A DNA stretch of 64,000 nt. Source: Gillisella terrae (GTDB lineage: Bacteria > Pseudomonadota > Alphaproteobacteria > Rhizobiales > Rhizobiaceae). The stretch covers positions 620,001 through 684,000 of the forward strand of contig NZ_SSOA01000002.1 in NCBI RefSeq assembly GCF_004801395.1. The letters are read 5' to 3'. The translations under genes and the position numbers were made by a program. Shown piece after piece: positions 8,411-16,793 of this stretch (position 1 is its first letter; the number at the start of each line of letters is the position of its first letter). Under the pieces are notes generated by a model. The model was given only the letters and a program-made list of their open reading frames with translations. It had not been told where the DNA came from and made no database searches.

Positions 8411-9175
8411 TCAAAACAAGGACAATTGCGCCGAGGGTGGCTTTGGTTGTTTCTTGTTGTCAGGCTTTGCAGTGACGGAAACGGCAGCCTGAATTTCAGG
8501 TCCGACATTTGCAACCTTGTTGACGAGGTTGGAAACAGGCACGGCCTCAAAAAAATCATCCTGAACGGGTCGCATCAGATCTGCGACCTTGCGAGGCTCC
8601 TGGGTTTTACAATCCAGCCAGCGGGAGAAATCTTGCGGATCGATCACCACGGGCATGCGATCGTGAATGGGGCGAATTGCGCCATTGGCCGCTGTGGTCA
8701 GGATTGCGCCTGTGTCCATCTCTGAGCCGTCCGCAGAAGCCCAGGTCTCAACCAAACCTCCAAAGGCAACAATGCCGCCATGCCTGGGCTTGATCCAATA
8801 GGCTTGGGACGTCTCTCCACTGTCTTTGGACGGGCGGTACCACTCATAAAACCCCGTCGCTGGAATGAGAATGCGCCGATGGCGCATGGCACTGCGAAAC
8901 GATGCCTTATCGATTGCGGTTTCCGAGCGGGCGTTGATCAACAAGGGAAAATCACACGGGTCTTTAACCCAGGACGGCACAAAGCCCCACCGCACCAGAA
9001 AAGCGCGGCGACTTGGCAGATTGCTGCCTTTGTCCGGCACATCCCCCTCGCCCACGATCAGGATCGGCTGGGTCGGCGCAATATTGAACCTCTGCGGGAA
9101 CGCTTCCAGCTCGTGCAAGCCAAAGGCGTCCATCACATCTTCCGGGGTCGTGGTCAGGGCAAAACGTCCACACAT
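8411..9175 (-). CDS. SRAP-domain protein (HMCES/YedK family)
   Basis: A 254-residue SOS-response-associated peptidase-like protein. In the family, Cys2 forms a covalent thiazolidine crosslink with abasic sites in single-stranded DNA. All landmarks are present: MCGRFAL with Cys2, FNIAPTQ, the GFYEW Glu (about residue 113) and the HDRMPV His (about residue 170). The protein is a little longer than E. coli YedK. The extra C-terminal tail is Lys/Pro-rich and ends in QLSLF, which resembles the beta-clamp-binding consensus. The gene is convergent with a small hypothetical gene and divergent from a Nudix hydrolase gene 88 bp away. Confidence 0.93.
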   Translation of the reverse strand: MCGRFALTTTPEDVMDAFGLHELEAFPQRFNIAPTQPILIVGEGDVPDKGSNLPSRRAFLVRWGFVPSWVKDPCDFPLLINARSETAIDKASFRSAMRHRRILIPATGFYEWYRPSKDSGETSQAYWIKPRHGGIVAFGGLVETWASADGSEMDTGAILTTAANGAIRPIHDRMPVVIDPQDFSRWLDCKTQEPRKVADLMRPVQDDFFEAVPVSNLVNKVANVGPEIQAAVSVTAKPDNKKQPKPPSAQLSLF

Positions 9176-9263
9176 GTGCTTGTTTTCGCGCTAGAACGCG
9201 CTATCGTCAAGTGTGTCGCCAATCTCCGATCCATGGGATCCTTCACGCATTGGAACCACGCGC

Positions 9264-9689
9264 ATGACATCTTCGCATCGGCCTGCATCCTCGGCAATCG
9301 TGCACCATGATGGACGCCTTTTGCTGGTCAAGCGCTCCAAACCGCCTGCCGAAAACCTCTATGCCTTTCCGGGAGGTCGCGGCGAAGAGGGTGAAACGGC
9401 CGAAGAAACAGCGTTGCGTGAATTGTTTGAAGAAACCGGGCTGACCGGCACCAACCCTCGGCTGTTTGCCACTTACGTGCTTTATCCAGACCCCGGCGGG
9501 CCGGATGAGCACCATTTTAGCCTCTCCGTTTTTATGGTTGATGTGAAGGACAATCCAATGGCTGCCGAAGCAAGGAGCGATGCATCGGAGCTTGGCTGGT
9601 ATACGCTCCACGACATTTTGACGCTTCCCGCACCGCCAAGCGTGATCGATTGCGTTGAAAGACTGGTTAAGTCCAGTGAAGAGGCTTAA
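9264..9689 (+). CDS. Nudix hydrolase
   Basis: A 141-residue protein with a complete Nudix box: GGRGEEGETAEETALRELFE followed by ETGL, fitting Gx5Ex7REUxEExGU. The Glu residues coordinate the metal that drives hydrolysis of nucleoside-diphosphate-linked substrates. The substrate is unknown; the ADP-ribose/8-oxo-dGTP class is possible. The ATG at 9264 is chosen over a GTG at 9213 because the conserved RPASSAIVHHDGRLLLVKR strand begins soon after it. It is divergent from the SRAP gene and followed by a TIGR02301-like gene. Confidence 0.88.
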   Translation: MTSSHRPASSAIVHHDGRLLLVKRSKPPAENLYAFPGGRGEEGETAEETALRELFEETGLTGTNPRLFATYVLYPDPGGPDEHHFSLSVFMVDVKDNPMAAEARSDASELGWYTLHDILTLPAPPSVIDCVERLVKSSEEA

Positions 9690-9746
9690 AATGGCCACAA
9701 GAATCAAGTCAGAGTAACAGTGTTAGTCTTTTGTGTGCGGAAGTGT

Positions 9747-10154
9747 ATGACCCGTTTTTTTCTGCTTGGTCTTGTTGTCGTCAGTCCGCTGTTTGTCGCA
9801 TCCTCATTGCAGGCCCAAAGCCAGAAGCCTCCAGAGCCGACTGTGAGCGCAACACCCTATGACCGGCAGCTCAATAGACTGTCTGAAATCATTGGTACCA
9901 TTACCTATTTGCGCAATCGCTGTTCAGAAAAGCCTGAACCACAGTGGCGCGCCGCCATGGAAAAACTGTTAACCCTTGATGCAGGAAATGAGCCCGCGCG
10001 AAAAGAACAGCTGACAGCCGCTTATAACCGCGGCTATAGAGCATTTGGTGCGCTGCATGATACATGCACCAAAGCCGCTCAGGCCACAGAGCAGGAATAT
10101 CGTGCCGAAGGCGCAACACTCATCAAAGAAATGATAAATCGCTTTGGAAATTAA
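9747..10154 (+). CDS. TIGR02301-like secreted protein
   Basis: A 135-residue protein with a clear signal peptide (FFLLGLVVVSPLFVASSLQA, cleavage expected after LQA). The mature part begins near the PYDRQLNRLSEIIGTITYLR segment and has two Cys, which could form a periplasmic disulfide. The pattern matches my recollection of the uncharacterised alphaproteobacterial family TIGR02301, often located beside a Nudix gene as here. No function is established. ATG 9747 gives the shorter, well-formed signal peptide. Confidence 0.72.
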   Translation: MTRFFLLGLVVVSPLFVASSLQAQSQKPPEPTVSATPYDRQLNRLSEIIGTITYLRNRCSEKPEPQWRAAMEKLLTLDAGNEPARKEQLTAAYNRGYRAFGALHDTCTKAAQATEQEYRAEGATLIKEMINRFGN

Positions 10155-10255
10155 CCAATAATTCATCGGATAATGCATTGAGCCGTGTCGCCGTTGCAAA
10201 AGGCTGATAGAGTTGCACGACGTATAGCTGATTCAGGGACTGCTTCGAGGTGAAT

Positions 10256-10519
10256 ATGATTATAGAACCACGCCGCAACGAGATTGACGACATGATCGTT
10301 CATGAAAAGATGCAGGCTGCCCTCGAATATCAGAACGAGGCTTGGGCGGATGGCATGGCCGACGGCATTGAGCCTGAAATTATTGCGGATGCGGCGATTG
10401 CGCTGGCTATGCGCGAAACAATTCGTATTCACGGCGAAGACGGTGCCGAAGCCATGCTTGAGTCTCTGCGCGCCCGCATGCTGGCTGGCGAATTTTCTCC
10501 GGCACGTATTGTTCAGTGA
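10256..10519 (+). CDS. Conserved hypothetical protein, 87 aa
   Basis: An acidic, apparently all-helical 87-residue protein (MIIEPRRNEIDDMIVHEKMQ at the start). It has no signal peptide or membrane segment. The ATG at 10256 is preceded by GAGGTGA; the alternative GTG at 10250 lies within that ribosome-binding site. Its stop codon overlaps an unused GTG of the next gene, and the next ATG is only 18 bp downstream, so the two are probably co-transcribed. No domain is recognised. Confidence 0.65.
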   Translation: MIIEPRRNEIDDMIVHEKMQAALEYQNEAWADGMADGIEPEIIADAAIALAMRETIRIHGEDGAEAMLESLRARMLAGEFSPARIVQ

Positions 10520-10536
10520 TTCGCAGAGGCAAGACC

Positions 10537-11337
10537 ATGGTGAATGGATTGAGGACTGATCGGATGAAGCTTGTCCGGAAGATGGTTATGTCTGGGGTTG
10601 TGTCTGGCCTGATGGCCAGTGCGAGTGTTTTGTGTTTTCCTTCCGCCAGCATGGCGCTTTCGGAATTGCAAGGCAGTGAGAAAGTGGCAGAACAGCCTGC
10701 GGCCTCTTCTGCAACCCCCAAAGAACCGGCAGCCAAGGAGCCAGCAACCAAGGAACCTGCTGCAAAAGAACCCGCGGCAGCACCGCAGGCCACCTCCCCG
10801 GCTGCCCAGCCCAATCTGAGCAATCCGAAAGAAACCAATAAGATCACCGCCACCGACACCAAACATGCGGCGATTGAGGTGATGTATGACATGAACAAGG
10901 CTCCTGAGGCCGTTCGCAAAATGCGCGAGAAGCTCATGGAAGCGGCTTCATCCGGTGAGCCTGAAAAATTGCGGGCTTTGTTGTCGGAAGGCGCAGAGCC
11001 GACGGCACTTGCCTTGGGTTCTGACAATGGCGATCCAATCGCCACAATCAAAAGCGTGTCCGGCGATCCAGATGGCATAGAAGTTCTGGCCATTATGATG
11101 GACGTGCTGAATGCCGGTTTTGTCCATGTCAATGCAGGCACGCCGGATGACGCCTATGTATGGCCGTATTTTGCTGAAAAACCGCTCAACACGCTGACGC
11201 TTCGTGAAAAGGTCGAGCTTTTGCGCATTGTCACAGCAGGCGATTACGAGAATATGCTGGACGCTGGCAATTACAATTTCTTTCGCATCGGCATCTCGCC
11301 CGACGGAAAATGGAAATTCTTCACGGCTGGCGATTGA
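10537..11337 (+). CDS. Exported hypothetical protein with KEPA repeats
   Basis: A 266-residue protein with an N-terminal signal sequence (residues about 10-40), then a low-complexity linker of four KEPA-type repeats (PKEPAAKEPATKEPAAKEPA, about residues 61-80), then a conserved globular domain of about 150 residues ending NYNFFRIGISPDGKWKFFTAGD-like sequence. Such linkers often span the periplasm or peptidoglycan. The C-terminal domain resembles uncharacterised rhizobial proteins. AGAGG precedes the ATG at 10537 with seven-base spacing. Function unknown. Confidence 0.68.
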   Translation: MVNGLRTDRMKLVRKMVMSGVVSGLMASASVLCFPSASMALSELQGSEKVAEQPAASSATPKEPAAKEPATKEPAAKEPAAAPQATSPAAQPNLSNPKETNKITATDTKHAAIEVMYDMNKAPEAVRKMREKLMEAASSGEPEKLRALLSEGAEPTALALGSDNGDPIATIKSVSGDPDGIEVLAIMMDVLNAGFVHVNAGTPDDAYVWPYFAEKPLNTLTLREKVELLRIVTAGDYENMLDAGNYNFFRIGISPDGKWKFFTAGD

Positions 11338-11453
11338 TTTTTGTGCGTAAGCACAGTCAGATTGAGCGGTGAGGTCGGCTCCTGTCCGATCTTGCCGCTC
11401 TTTTCGGTTTGACGCACGGTGATGTCACAATTTGAAATATTGGATCGGGTGCT

Positions 11454-12293
11454 ATGCCTGCTGTTTTTCTCGCTGATCGCTCTTTTCTTCGACTGAGCGG
11501 GCCTGATAGTCGCAATTTTCTCAACAACCTGATCACGGCCGATCTGGAATTGATGTCCGATGATTGCGCGGGCGTGGCTGCATTGCTGACACCGCAGGGT
11601 AAGATCCTGTTTGAATTTATCGTCTATCCGCAAGACGCAGATCTTCTGCTGGAGATTGCTGCCAGCGAGGCAGAGGCTCTGATACGACGACTGACGATGT
11701 ATAAATTACGCGCCGCAGTGACCATCACTTTAGAGCCACAACAGGGTGTCACCGTTTTTTGGGATGATGGCGCGATTGAAGGTGCCTTTCAGGATCTGCG
11801 CTTTAAAGCGGCTGGGCTGATGGTGTGGCGCAAACCTGGCCAGCATGGCAGCGACGCCGAAAGCCTTTATACCGATCTTCGCATTGCCAATGGCATTGCG
11901 GAAGCAGGGCAGGATTACGCCTTGCAGGACGCATTCCCCCATGATGTGCTCTATGATTTCAACGGGGGCGTCTCCTTCAAAAAAGGATGTTATGTCGGAC
12001 AGGAAGTCGTTTCGCGCATGCAGCATCGCAAGACTGCGCGTCGGCGTATTGCTATCGTCAGCGCAGAAACCGTGCTTGAAGCCAACAATGCCGAGCTTCG
12101 TGCCCATGACCGTCCTGTGGGCACGCTTGGCAGCGTCCATGGTCAACACGGGCTTGCCATCGTGCGGATTGACAGGGTTGGCGACGCGCAGACATCCGGC
12201 AATCCCATCACTATCAATGGCAGCCCGGTGACCGTGCGCCTCCCGGCATGGACCGGCCTTGAATTTCCCACCACCAGCGAAGACGTGGAATGA
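11454..12293 (+). CDS. ygfZ: YgfZ/GcvT-domain folate-binding protein
   Basis: A 279-residue protein of the IBA57/YgfZ family, which uses tetrahydrofolate to help assemble or repair Fe-S clusters. The diagnostic motif KGCYVGQEV, with the essential Cys179, is intact, and the N-terminal GcvT-like fold starts with VFLADRSFLRLSGPDS. Its stop overlaps the start of the next gene (ATGA at 12290-12293), so it is translationally coupled to the HD hydrolase gene. Confidence 0.92.
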   Translation: MPAVFLADRSFLRLSGPDSRNFLNNLITADLELMSDDCAGVAALLTPQGKILFEFIVYPQDADLLLEIAASEAEALIRRLTMYKLRAAVTITLEPQQGVTVFWDDGAIEGAFQDLRFKAAGLMVWRKPGQHGSDAESLYTDLRIANGIAEAGQDYALQDAFPHDVLYDFNGGVSFKKGCYVGQEVVSRMQHRKTARRRIAIVSAETVLEANNAELRAHDRPVGTLGSVHGQHGLAIVRIDRVGDAQTSGNPITINGSPVTVRLPAWTGLEFPTTSEDVE

Positions 12294-12916
12294 CTGAGCG
12301 CCTCCCTTCTGCACGCGCCTGGCAACGTATGCTTTCAGGCCGGCGGCTTGATTTGCTGGATCCGTCGCCGCTGGACGTGGAGCTTTCCGATATTGCCCAT
12401 GGCCTGGCGCGTGTGGCCCGCTGGAACGGCCAGACAATTGGCGATCACGCTTTTTCAGTGGCGCAGCACTCTCTGGTGGTGGAAGAAATCTTCCGGCACA
12501 TTGCGCCCAGATTTTGTGCTGCCGATTTGCAAATGGCACTGCTGCATGACGCGCCAGAATATGTGATTGGCGATATGATCTCGCCCTTCAAAGCGGTGGT
12601 CGGTGGTGGCTACAAGGTGGTGGAAAAGCGATTGGAAGCGGCCATCCACCTGCGGTTTGGCCTGCCGCCGCACCCCACCACGCGGCTGAAAGCGCAAATT
12701 AAAAAAGCCGATTCAATTGCAGCCTATTTTGAGGCAACCGAACTGGCAGGCTTTACCCGCACGGAAGCAGTCAAGATTTTCGGACAACCCCGCAATCTGA
12801 CGGTCGATATGCTGCCCATGGAACCCATGCCCGCGATTGAGGCGCAACGCAGATTTTCTGAGCGGTTTGCACAGATCGAGAGCCTGCGGCTGAATGAAAG
12901 CCCGAGCAAACCATGA
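12290..12916 (+). CDS. HD-domain hydrolase, YfbR-like
   Basis: A 208-residue HD-superfamily protein. Metal ligands are visible in the first His-containing helix (GDHAFSVAQHSLVVEEI), the HD pair (LLHDAPEYVIGDM) and a later Asp (KKADSIAAYFEA). This arrangement is that of YfbR-like 5'-deoxynucleotidases and related alphaproteobacterial phosphohydrolases. It overlaps both neighbours by four bases (ATGA), so it is the middle gene of a tightly coupled trio with ygfZ and a tyrosine phosphatase. The substrate is unproven. Confidence 0.85.
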   Translation: MTERLPSARAWQRMLSGRRLDLLDPSPLDVELSDIAHGLARVARWNGQTIGDHAFSVAQHSLVVEEIFRHIAPRFCAADLQMALLHDAPEYVIGDMISPFKAVVGGGYKVVEKRLEAAIHLRFGLPPHPTTRLKAQIKKADSIAAYFEATELAGFTRTEAVKIFGQPRNLTVDMLPMEPMPAIEAQRRFSERFAQIESLRLNESPSKP

Positions 12917-13464
12917 CCGCCATTCTTGTTTCACCGCTGTCGCATATTGCGGAAATGGCTGTGCGCCACAAGGCTAAGGAAATGATCAGCCTTTTGGCTG
13001 AAAATCAGAATTTCCATCGCCCCGCCGTCATCTCGGCAGATCGCCACCTCACGCTTGGCATGAATGATATTACATTTGCCGGAACCGGCAAACTGATTGC
13101 GCCGCAGGAAAGCCATGTGCACCAGATCATCGACTTTGCACAGCAATGGAACACGGCTGCACCATTGCTGATTCATTGCTGGATGGGCGTTTCACGCTCA
13201 CCAGCGGCTGCCATGATTGCCAGCCTGACCATCTTCCCGGACGATGATGATGAGGCACTGGCGGCGCGTCTGCGCAAGGCATCCCCGTTTGCCACACCCA
13301 ATATCCGTCTTGTCCAGATTGCCGATGATGTGCTGGGGCGAAAGGGCCGCTTTGCCGATGCCGTCAAAATGCTGGGTCGTGGTCAAGATGCCGATGGCAG
13401 CACACCATTCATCTTGCCTTTGCCGCCGATGTTCTTAGGGGCAGAAGACCCTGCTGGATCGTAA
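12913..13464 (+). CDS. Tyrosine/dual-specificity phosphatase-like protein
   Basis: A 183-residue cytoplasmic protein with the Cx5R phosphatase signature HCWMGVSRS (Cys89, Arg95) preceded by the expected beta strand. The layout fits the compact dual-specificity class that is widespread in rhizobia with unknown targets. The general-acid Asp cannot be assigned with confidence; the DxxD near residues 43-52 is a candidate. It begins inside the last codons of the HD gene and ends before a RIME-like element, so it closes the three-gene unit. Confidence 0.83.
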   Translation: MTAILVSPLSHIAEMAVRHKAKEMISLLAENQNFHRPAVISADRHLTLGMNDITFAGTGKLIAPQESHVHQIIDFAQQWNTAAPLLIHCWMGVSRSPAAAMIASLTIFPDDDDEALAARLRKASPFATPNIRLVQIADDVLGRKGRFADAVKMLGRGQDADGSTPFILPLPPMFLGAEDPAGS

Positions 13465-13600
13465 ACAGGGCCTTCCACCTGCCATCGGCTCTCGGCCTAT
13501 GGCAACTATGCACAAGCATTTCGAGGTCACATAATCGTTATGGCAAAATACGATATGGCAGGCAATTCACAGGTGCGTGTAGGATGGAAAGACAGAACGA

Positions 13601-13762
13601 CTGCATAATTCCTTAGATCCGAATGGGCTTAAGGAATTATGCCGCAAATTTAGGGTGTTACAGCGCCGTGCGCCAAATATGGCGCACAAAGGACGCTGTA
13701 ACACTTTAAGCCTGCTGCATAATTTTCACCTTAAATCGATTCCGATTTAAGGAATTATGCAG
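13601..13762 (+). repeat. RIME-like element, copy 2 (order B-A-B)
   Basis: The largest copy: a degenerate module B (13601-13643), module A (about 13658-13702, asymmetric arms CCG and CAAAGGAC around CGCCAAATATGGCG) and a canonical module B (13714-13762, CTGCATAATTTTCACC to GGAATTATGCAG). A decayed half of another A module follows at about 13771-13805. It fills most of the 344-bp space between the convergent phosphatase and EF-hand genes. Confidence 0.85.
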
Positions 13763-13808
13763 TAGAGCGAACCCTTGTGCGCCACGTATGGTGAGAGGCG
13801 CTGTCATC

Positions 13809-14339
13809 TCAAACAATAATCGTCCGTTGAGGCGTTGTGGAGATTTGAGCAAGCGTGGCCTTCGCCATACCCTTTTCATCCGTAGTGCCAGTCACAGCGC
13901 GATAAGCTGCAATCACAGACGTCATCTGGTAGAGGACATCGTTGACATCCAGCGCGTCACCTTCATCGCCTTTATCGAATTCATCAATTTGCTTACTGGC
14001 GTCAGCTTGCGAGGCATTGTCTGGTCTGGCTTGCGAAAAATCCTTTTCGCTCACCTTGCCCTTGCCATCCGCGTCTATCGCCTGAGCATTGCGCTTTTGT
14101 TCTTCACCGCCAGCAAAATGCGCCTCGCCTTTGGTCATGATCATGGCCATCACGTTATTGGACAACTGAGAGACGGCACTTGCGGCGGCGTTATCGCTGG
14201 AAACTGTCGGATTTTGCCTGCGAGTTGAAGCAGGACGCTCTGCGGCAGACACAACGCCATCACCATTTGTATCCAGTGCAGAGGCGCGAGAGGAACGTTC
14301 CGCCAGTTTCGAGCCAACCGCTGATGAAACACTTGTCAT
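13809..14339 (-). CDS. EF-hand domain protein
   Basis: A 176-residue protein with one canonical EF-hand calcium loop, DTNGDGVVSAAE (residues 23-34), a weaker second loop DADGKGKVSEKD (89-100) and a degenerate third near 122-133. There is no signal peptide; the N-terminus is Ser-rich. The ATG at 14339 is preceded by GGGAG. A longer ORF to 14438 would add a stretch that does not fit the family. The target is unknown. Rhizobial EF-hand proteins include calcium-binding calsymin-like proteins, but homology cannot be judged from sequence inspection alone. Confidence 0.72.
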   Translation of the reverse strand: MTSVSSAVGSKLAERSSRASALDTNGDGVVSAAERPASTRRQNPTVSSDNAAASAVSQLSNNVMAMIMTKGEAHFAGGEEQKRNAQAIDADGKGKVSEKDFSQARPDNASQADASKQIDEFDKGDEGDALDVNDVLYQMTSVIAAYRAVTGTTDEKGMAKATLAQISTTPQRTIIV

Positions 14340-14520
14340 GCGACACTCCCATCCAGTTAAATCAATAACGCGCGTAAGGAGAACGCAAGACAAATACACC
14401 CACACAAATATGATGCCGGGTTTGCCCGAATCCGTCAAAAAAAATCTTACGCCGTAAAATTTGCGACAGGATTGTCATTGCGCGCTATGCTTGCGTGAAA
14501 CGTGCGCCGTGGACATCGAA

Positions 14521-14635
14521 ATAATGCAGTCGACAGGCTTGCTGCCCTACAGCGCCTTTCACCCTATAGGACGCACAAAAAACACTGTAACACTATAAGT
14601 TTTCTGCATGATTTAAAGTGTTACAGCCTCCTGTG
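14521..14635. repeat. Degenerate RIME-like element, copy 3
   Basis: Fragments of both modules remain: ATAATGCAGT at the left, then CTACAGCGCC and ACACTGTAACACT of a decayed module A, then CTGCATGATTTAAAGTGTTACAGC. It sits in the 400-bp divergent gap between the EF-hand and HD genes. I see no other feature in that gap. Confidence 0.6.
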
Positions 14636-14739
14636 AGCCTCTTATTGGCTTCAGCAGTGCCGCGCTTTATGCTTGTTTTGCCAATCGACCTTATCGTCCA
14701 ACTGATTCCAGTTGAGTGCGACATGCTACAGGATATTTC

Positions 14740-15381
14740 ATGCTCTCTTCCGCATTTGCACCGTGCCAGGATCTTGCAAAGTGGCTTTTGCCCTACGCCA
14801 CATCAGGCGATGATGGCTCTCACGATGCCGCCCATATTCTTCGCGTTTTCAAAAACGCCATGCGCATTCATGCCACAGAGGGCGGCGAGCAGGACGTGCT
14901 AGTCAGCGCGGTGCTGCTTCATGATTGTGTGTCCGTCGAGAAAAACGCGCCGCAACGCGACCAAGCCTCCCGCCTTGCGGCGGAAAAAGCTGCAACCATT
15001 TTAAGCGAAGCAGGCTGGCCCGCTGCAAAAATTGACGCCGTTGCTCATGCCATCCTCACCCATAGTTTTTCGGCCAATATCGAGCCGCAGACCCTTGAGG
15101 CCAAAATCCTGCAAGATGCCGACCGGCTGGATGCCATCGGCATGGTGGGGGCTGCGCGCTGCTTCTATATTGGTGGCCGCATGGGATCGTCTCTCTATGA
15201 TCCTGCCGATCCAAGCGCAAAAAACCGGCCGTTGGATGACAAGCGCTATGCCATTGATCATTTTGAAACCAAGCTGTTCCGGCTTGCAGACGGCTTTAAA
15301 ACCGAAACAGGACAAGCCCTGGCCCGTGAACGCCACCAACGCCTGCAACATTTCCTGACCCTCTTTCTGGATGAGATTTGA
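14740..15381 (+). CDS. HD-domain phosphohydrolase, YedJ-like
   Basis: A 213-residue HD-superfamily protein. Metal-binding residues appear in SHDAAHILRV (about residues 28-37), the LLHD pair (about 60-63), the THSFS His and the KILQDADRLDAIG Asp block, an arrangement typical of the YedJ/YpgQ group. Members hydrolyse nucleotide-type phosphoesters in vitro, but the physiological substrate is unclear. The ATG at 14740 has AGGA about eight bases upstream. The next gene, encoding a MOSC protein, starts nine bases after its stop, so the two are likely one operon. Confidence 0.83.
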   Translation: MLSSAFAPCQDLAKWLLPYATSGDDGSHDAAHILRVFKNAMRIHATEGGEQDVLVSAVLLHDCVSVEKNAPQRDQASRLAAEKAATILSEAGWPAAKIDAVAHAILTHSFSANIEPQTLEAKILQDADRLDAIGMVGAARCFYIGGRMGSSLYDPADPSAKNRPLDDKRYAIDHFETKLFRLADGFKTETGQALARERHQRLQHFLTLFLDEI

Positions 15382-15389
15382 GACGCCCG

Positions 15390-16235
15390 ATGAGAATCTC
15401 CGCAATCACCATGTACCCTTTAAAGAGCGGCCGAGGCATTGATCTTGCCAAAGCGCAGATCACCGCCCATGGGCTGAACGGCGATCGTCAATTGATGCTT
15501 GTTTCACCGTCAGGGAATTTCGTGACTCAGCGGGAGCTTCCGGCCCTTGCTGGTGTGAGCGCGCTATACGACGGTACCTCCTATCACCTCAGCTTCCATG
15601 ATGGCAGACGCGCGCCGGTGCCGCGTTTCAGTGCCCGCAAACAGGTGACAGTATGGCGCGACACGATCAATGCCGCCATTGCTGATGATGCCACCAATCA
15701 CGCGCTCAGTGAATGGCTTGGTCAGCCGCTCGAACTCGCCTTATTTGACGATCAAGCCCGGCGCATGGCCAATGAAGAATGGGCTGGACCAGACACGCCG
15801 GTGACCTTCACCGATGGCTATCAGGTGCTGATCACCAACACGGCCTCCCTTGCGGCGCTGAATGTCGATATGGCAGCGAAGAGTGAAGGCAGCGTCGGAA
15901 TGGAGCGCTTTCGCGCCAACATCGTGATTGATTCGGATCAGCCTTGGGCGGAAGATCATTGGGCAAGCCTCACCATTGGCGACATTGCCTTTGACCTCGT
16001 CAAACCGTGCACCCGCTGCATCATGACCACGCAAGAGCAATCGCTTGGTTCGCGCTCGGTGCCATCCCCCATGGCAGCCATGGGGCGGCTGCGCATGTCT
16101 GCCGATTCGCGCGTGCGGGGTGTGTTGTTTGGCTGGAATGCTGTTCCCCGCACCACAGGCGAGATCAGCGTTGGCGATAGTGTTCAGGTGACAAAAACCC
16201 GTCCGGAAGGCTTTCCACTCAAGCGCCGCACTTGA
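15390..16235 (+). CDS. MOSC-domain protein, YcbX/mARC-like
   Basis: A 281-residue protein with an N-terminal MOSC beta-barrel domain (YPLKSGRGIDLAKAQ, GLNGDRQLML) and a C-terminal MOSC domain. The latter carries KPCTRCIMTT, where a Cys is expected to bind the molybdenum cofactor. This organisation is that of the N-hydroxylated-compound reductases YcbX and mARC. E. coli YcbX has an extra C-terminal 2Fe-2S domain that is absent here, so an external electron donor would be needed. The ATG at 15390 is used rather than a TTG at 15378. Confidence 0.85.
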   Translation: MRISAITMYPLKSGRGIDLAKAQITAHGLNGDRQLMLVSPSGNFVTQRELPALAGVSALYDGTSYHLSFHDGRRAPVPRFSARKQVTVWRDTINAAIADDATNHALSEWLGQPLELALFDDQARRMANEEWAGPDTPVTFTDGYQVLITNTASLAALNVDMAAKSEGSVGMERFRANIVIDSDQPWAEDHWASLTIGDIAFDLVKPCTRCIMTTQEQSLGSRSVPSPMAAMGRLRMSADSRVRGVLFGWNAVPRTTGEISVGDSVQVTKTRPEGFPLKRRT

Positions 16236-16494
16236 GTGGAAAAAATTACTTTTTGCGCCCACCCCTGCTTTTTCAATGGATCGCTTTGCCCCATTTGATG
16301 GCGCAAAGCACCTCATTGCTCGCGTTTGCCCCATCAATATTTATTGAATCTCTCGCCATAATTTCACAAAAATCTGTTTTTTACTGCGGTGCAAAACCTG
16401 TCTTATCAAATGCGGCAATTCGGATTCATTTTGCCATGAAACCTTCACAATCCATCCTTCACAAAAAATTATTTTGTTTTTCATCGAACGCCTA

Positions 16495-16604
16495 TTGACG
16501 AAATCGCCAGGCACACCTACCTTCGTGATCATCGGGAAAAGCCCGATACAGGTTAAACCTAGAGCCAGATCAAGGATCGGCTCCAATGCAAGGAGGAAAA
16601 GCAT
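16495..16604 (+). promoter_or_regulatory. Putative promoter and structured leader of a small-peptide gene
   Basis: TTGACG (16495-16500), 17 bases, then TACCTT (16518-16523) fits a sigma-70 type promoter. Downstream are two short hairpins: ATCGGG/CCCGAT at 16531-16547 and GAGCC/GGCTC at 16562-16583. AGGAGG follows at 16591-16596. Together they suggest a short transcript feeding the 36-residue ORF. The earlier part of this 369-bp gap (16236-16494) shows nothing recognisable. Confidence 0.45.
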
Positions 16605-16715
16605 ATGCGACTATTCGCGCAAACAGCAAAATACTCCTGGCATCTATGCCCGCTCAGCATCAACCAGGTGACATCCAAATGCACGTCACTTGGCTTCGAC
16701 AACTGTCGAATGTGA
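16605..16715 (+). CDS. Candidate small protein, 36 aa
   Basis: A 36-residue ORF beginning MRLFAQTAKYSWHLCPLSIN and containing three Cys. Its support is a perfect AGGAGG ribosome-binding site eight bases before the ATG and a plausible promoter upstream. No family is recognised, and amino-acid composition alone does not prove coding. It could instead be the peptide part of a dual-function small RNA. Confidence 0.4.
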   Translation: MRLFAQTAKYSWHLCPLSINQVTSKCTSLGFDNCRM

Positions 16716-16793
16716 TTCTCTCGTAAGAGCATAAATCATCACAATCGAATTGAATGTTGGCCCGCAAGTCGCAACGCGGGCGGGGAAAGTATT

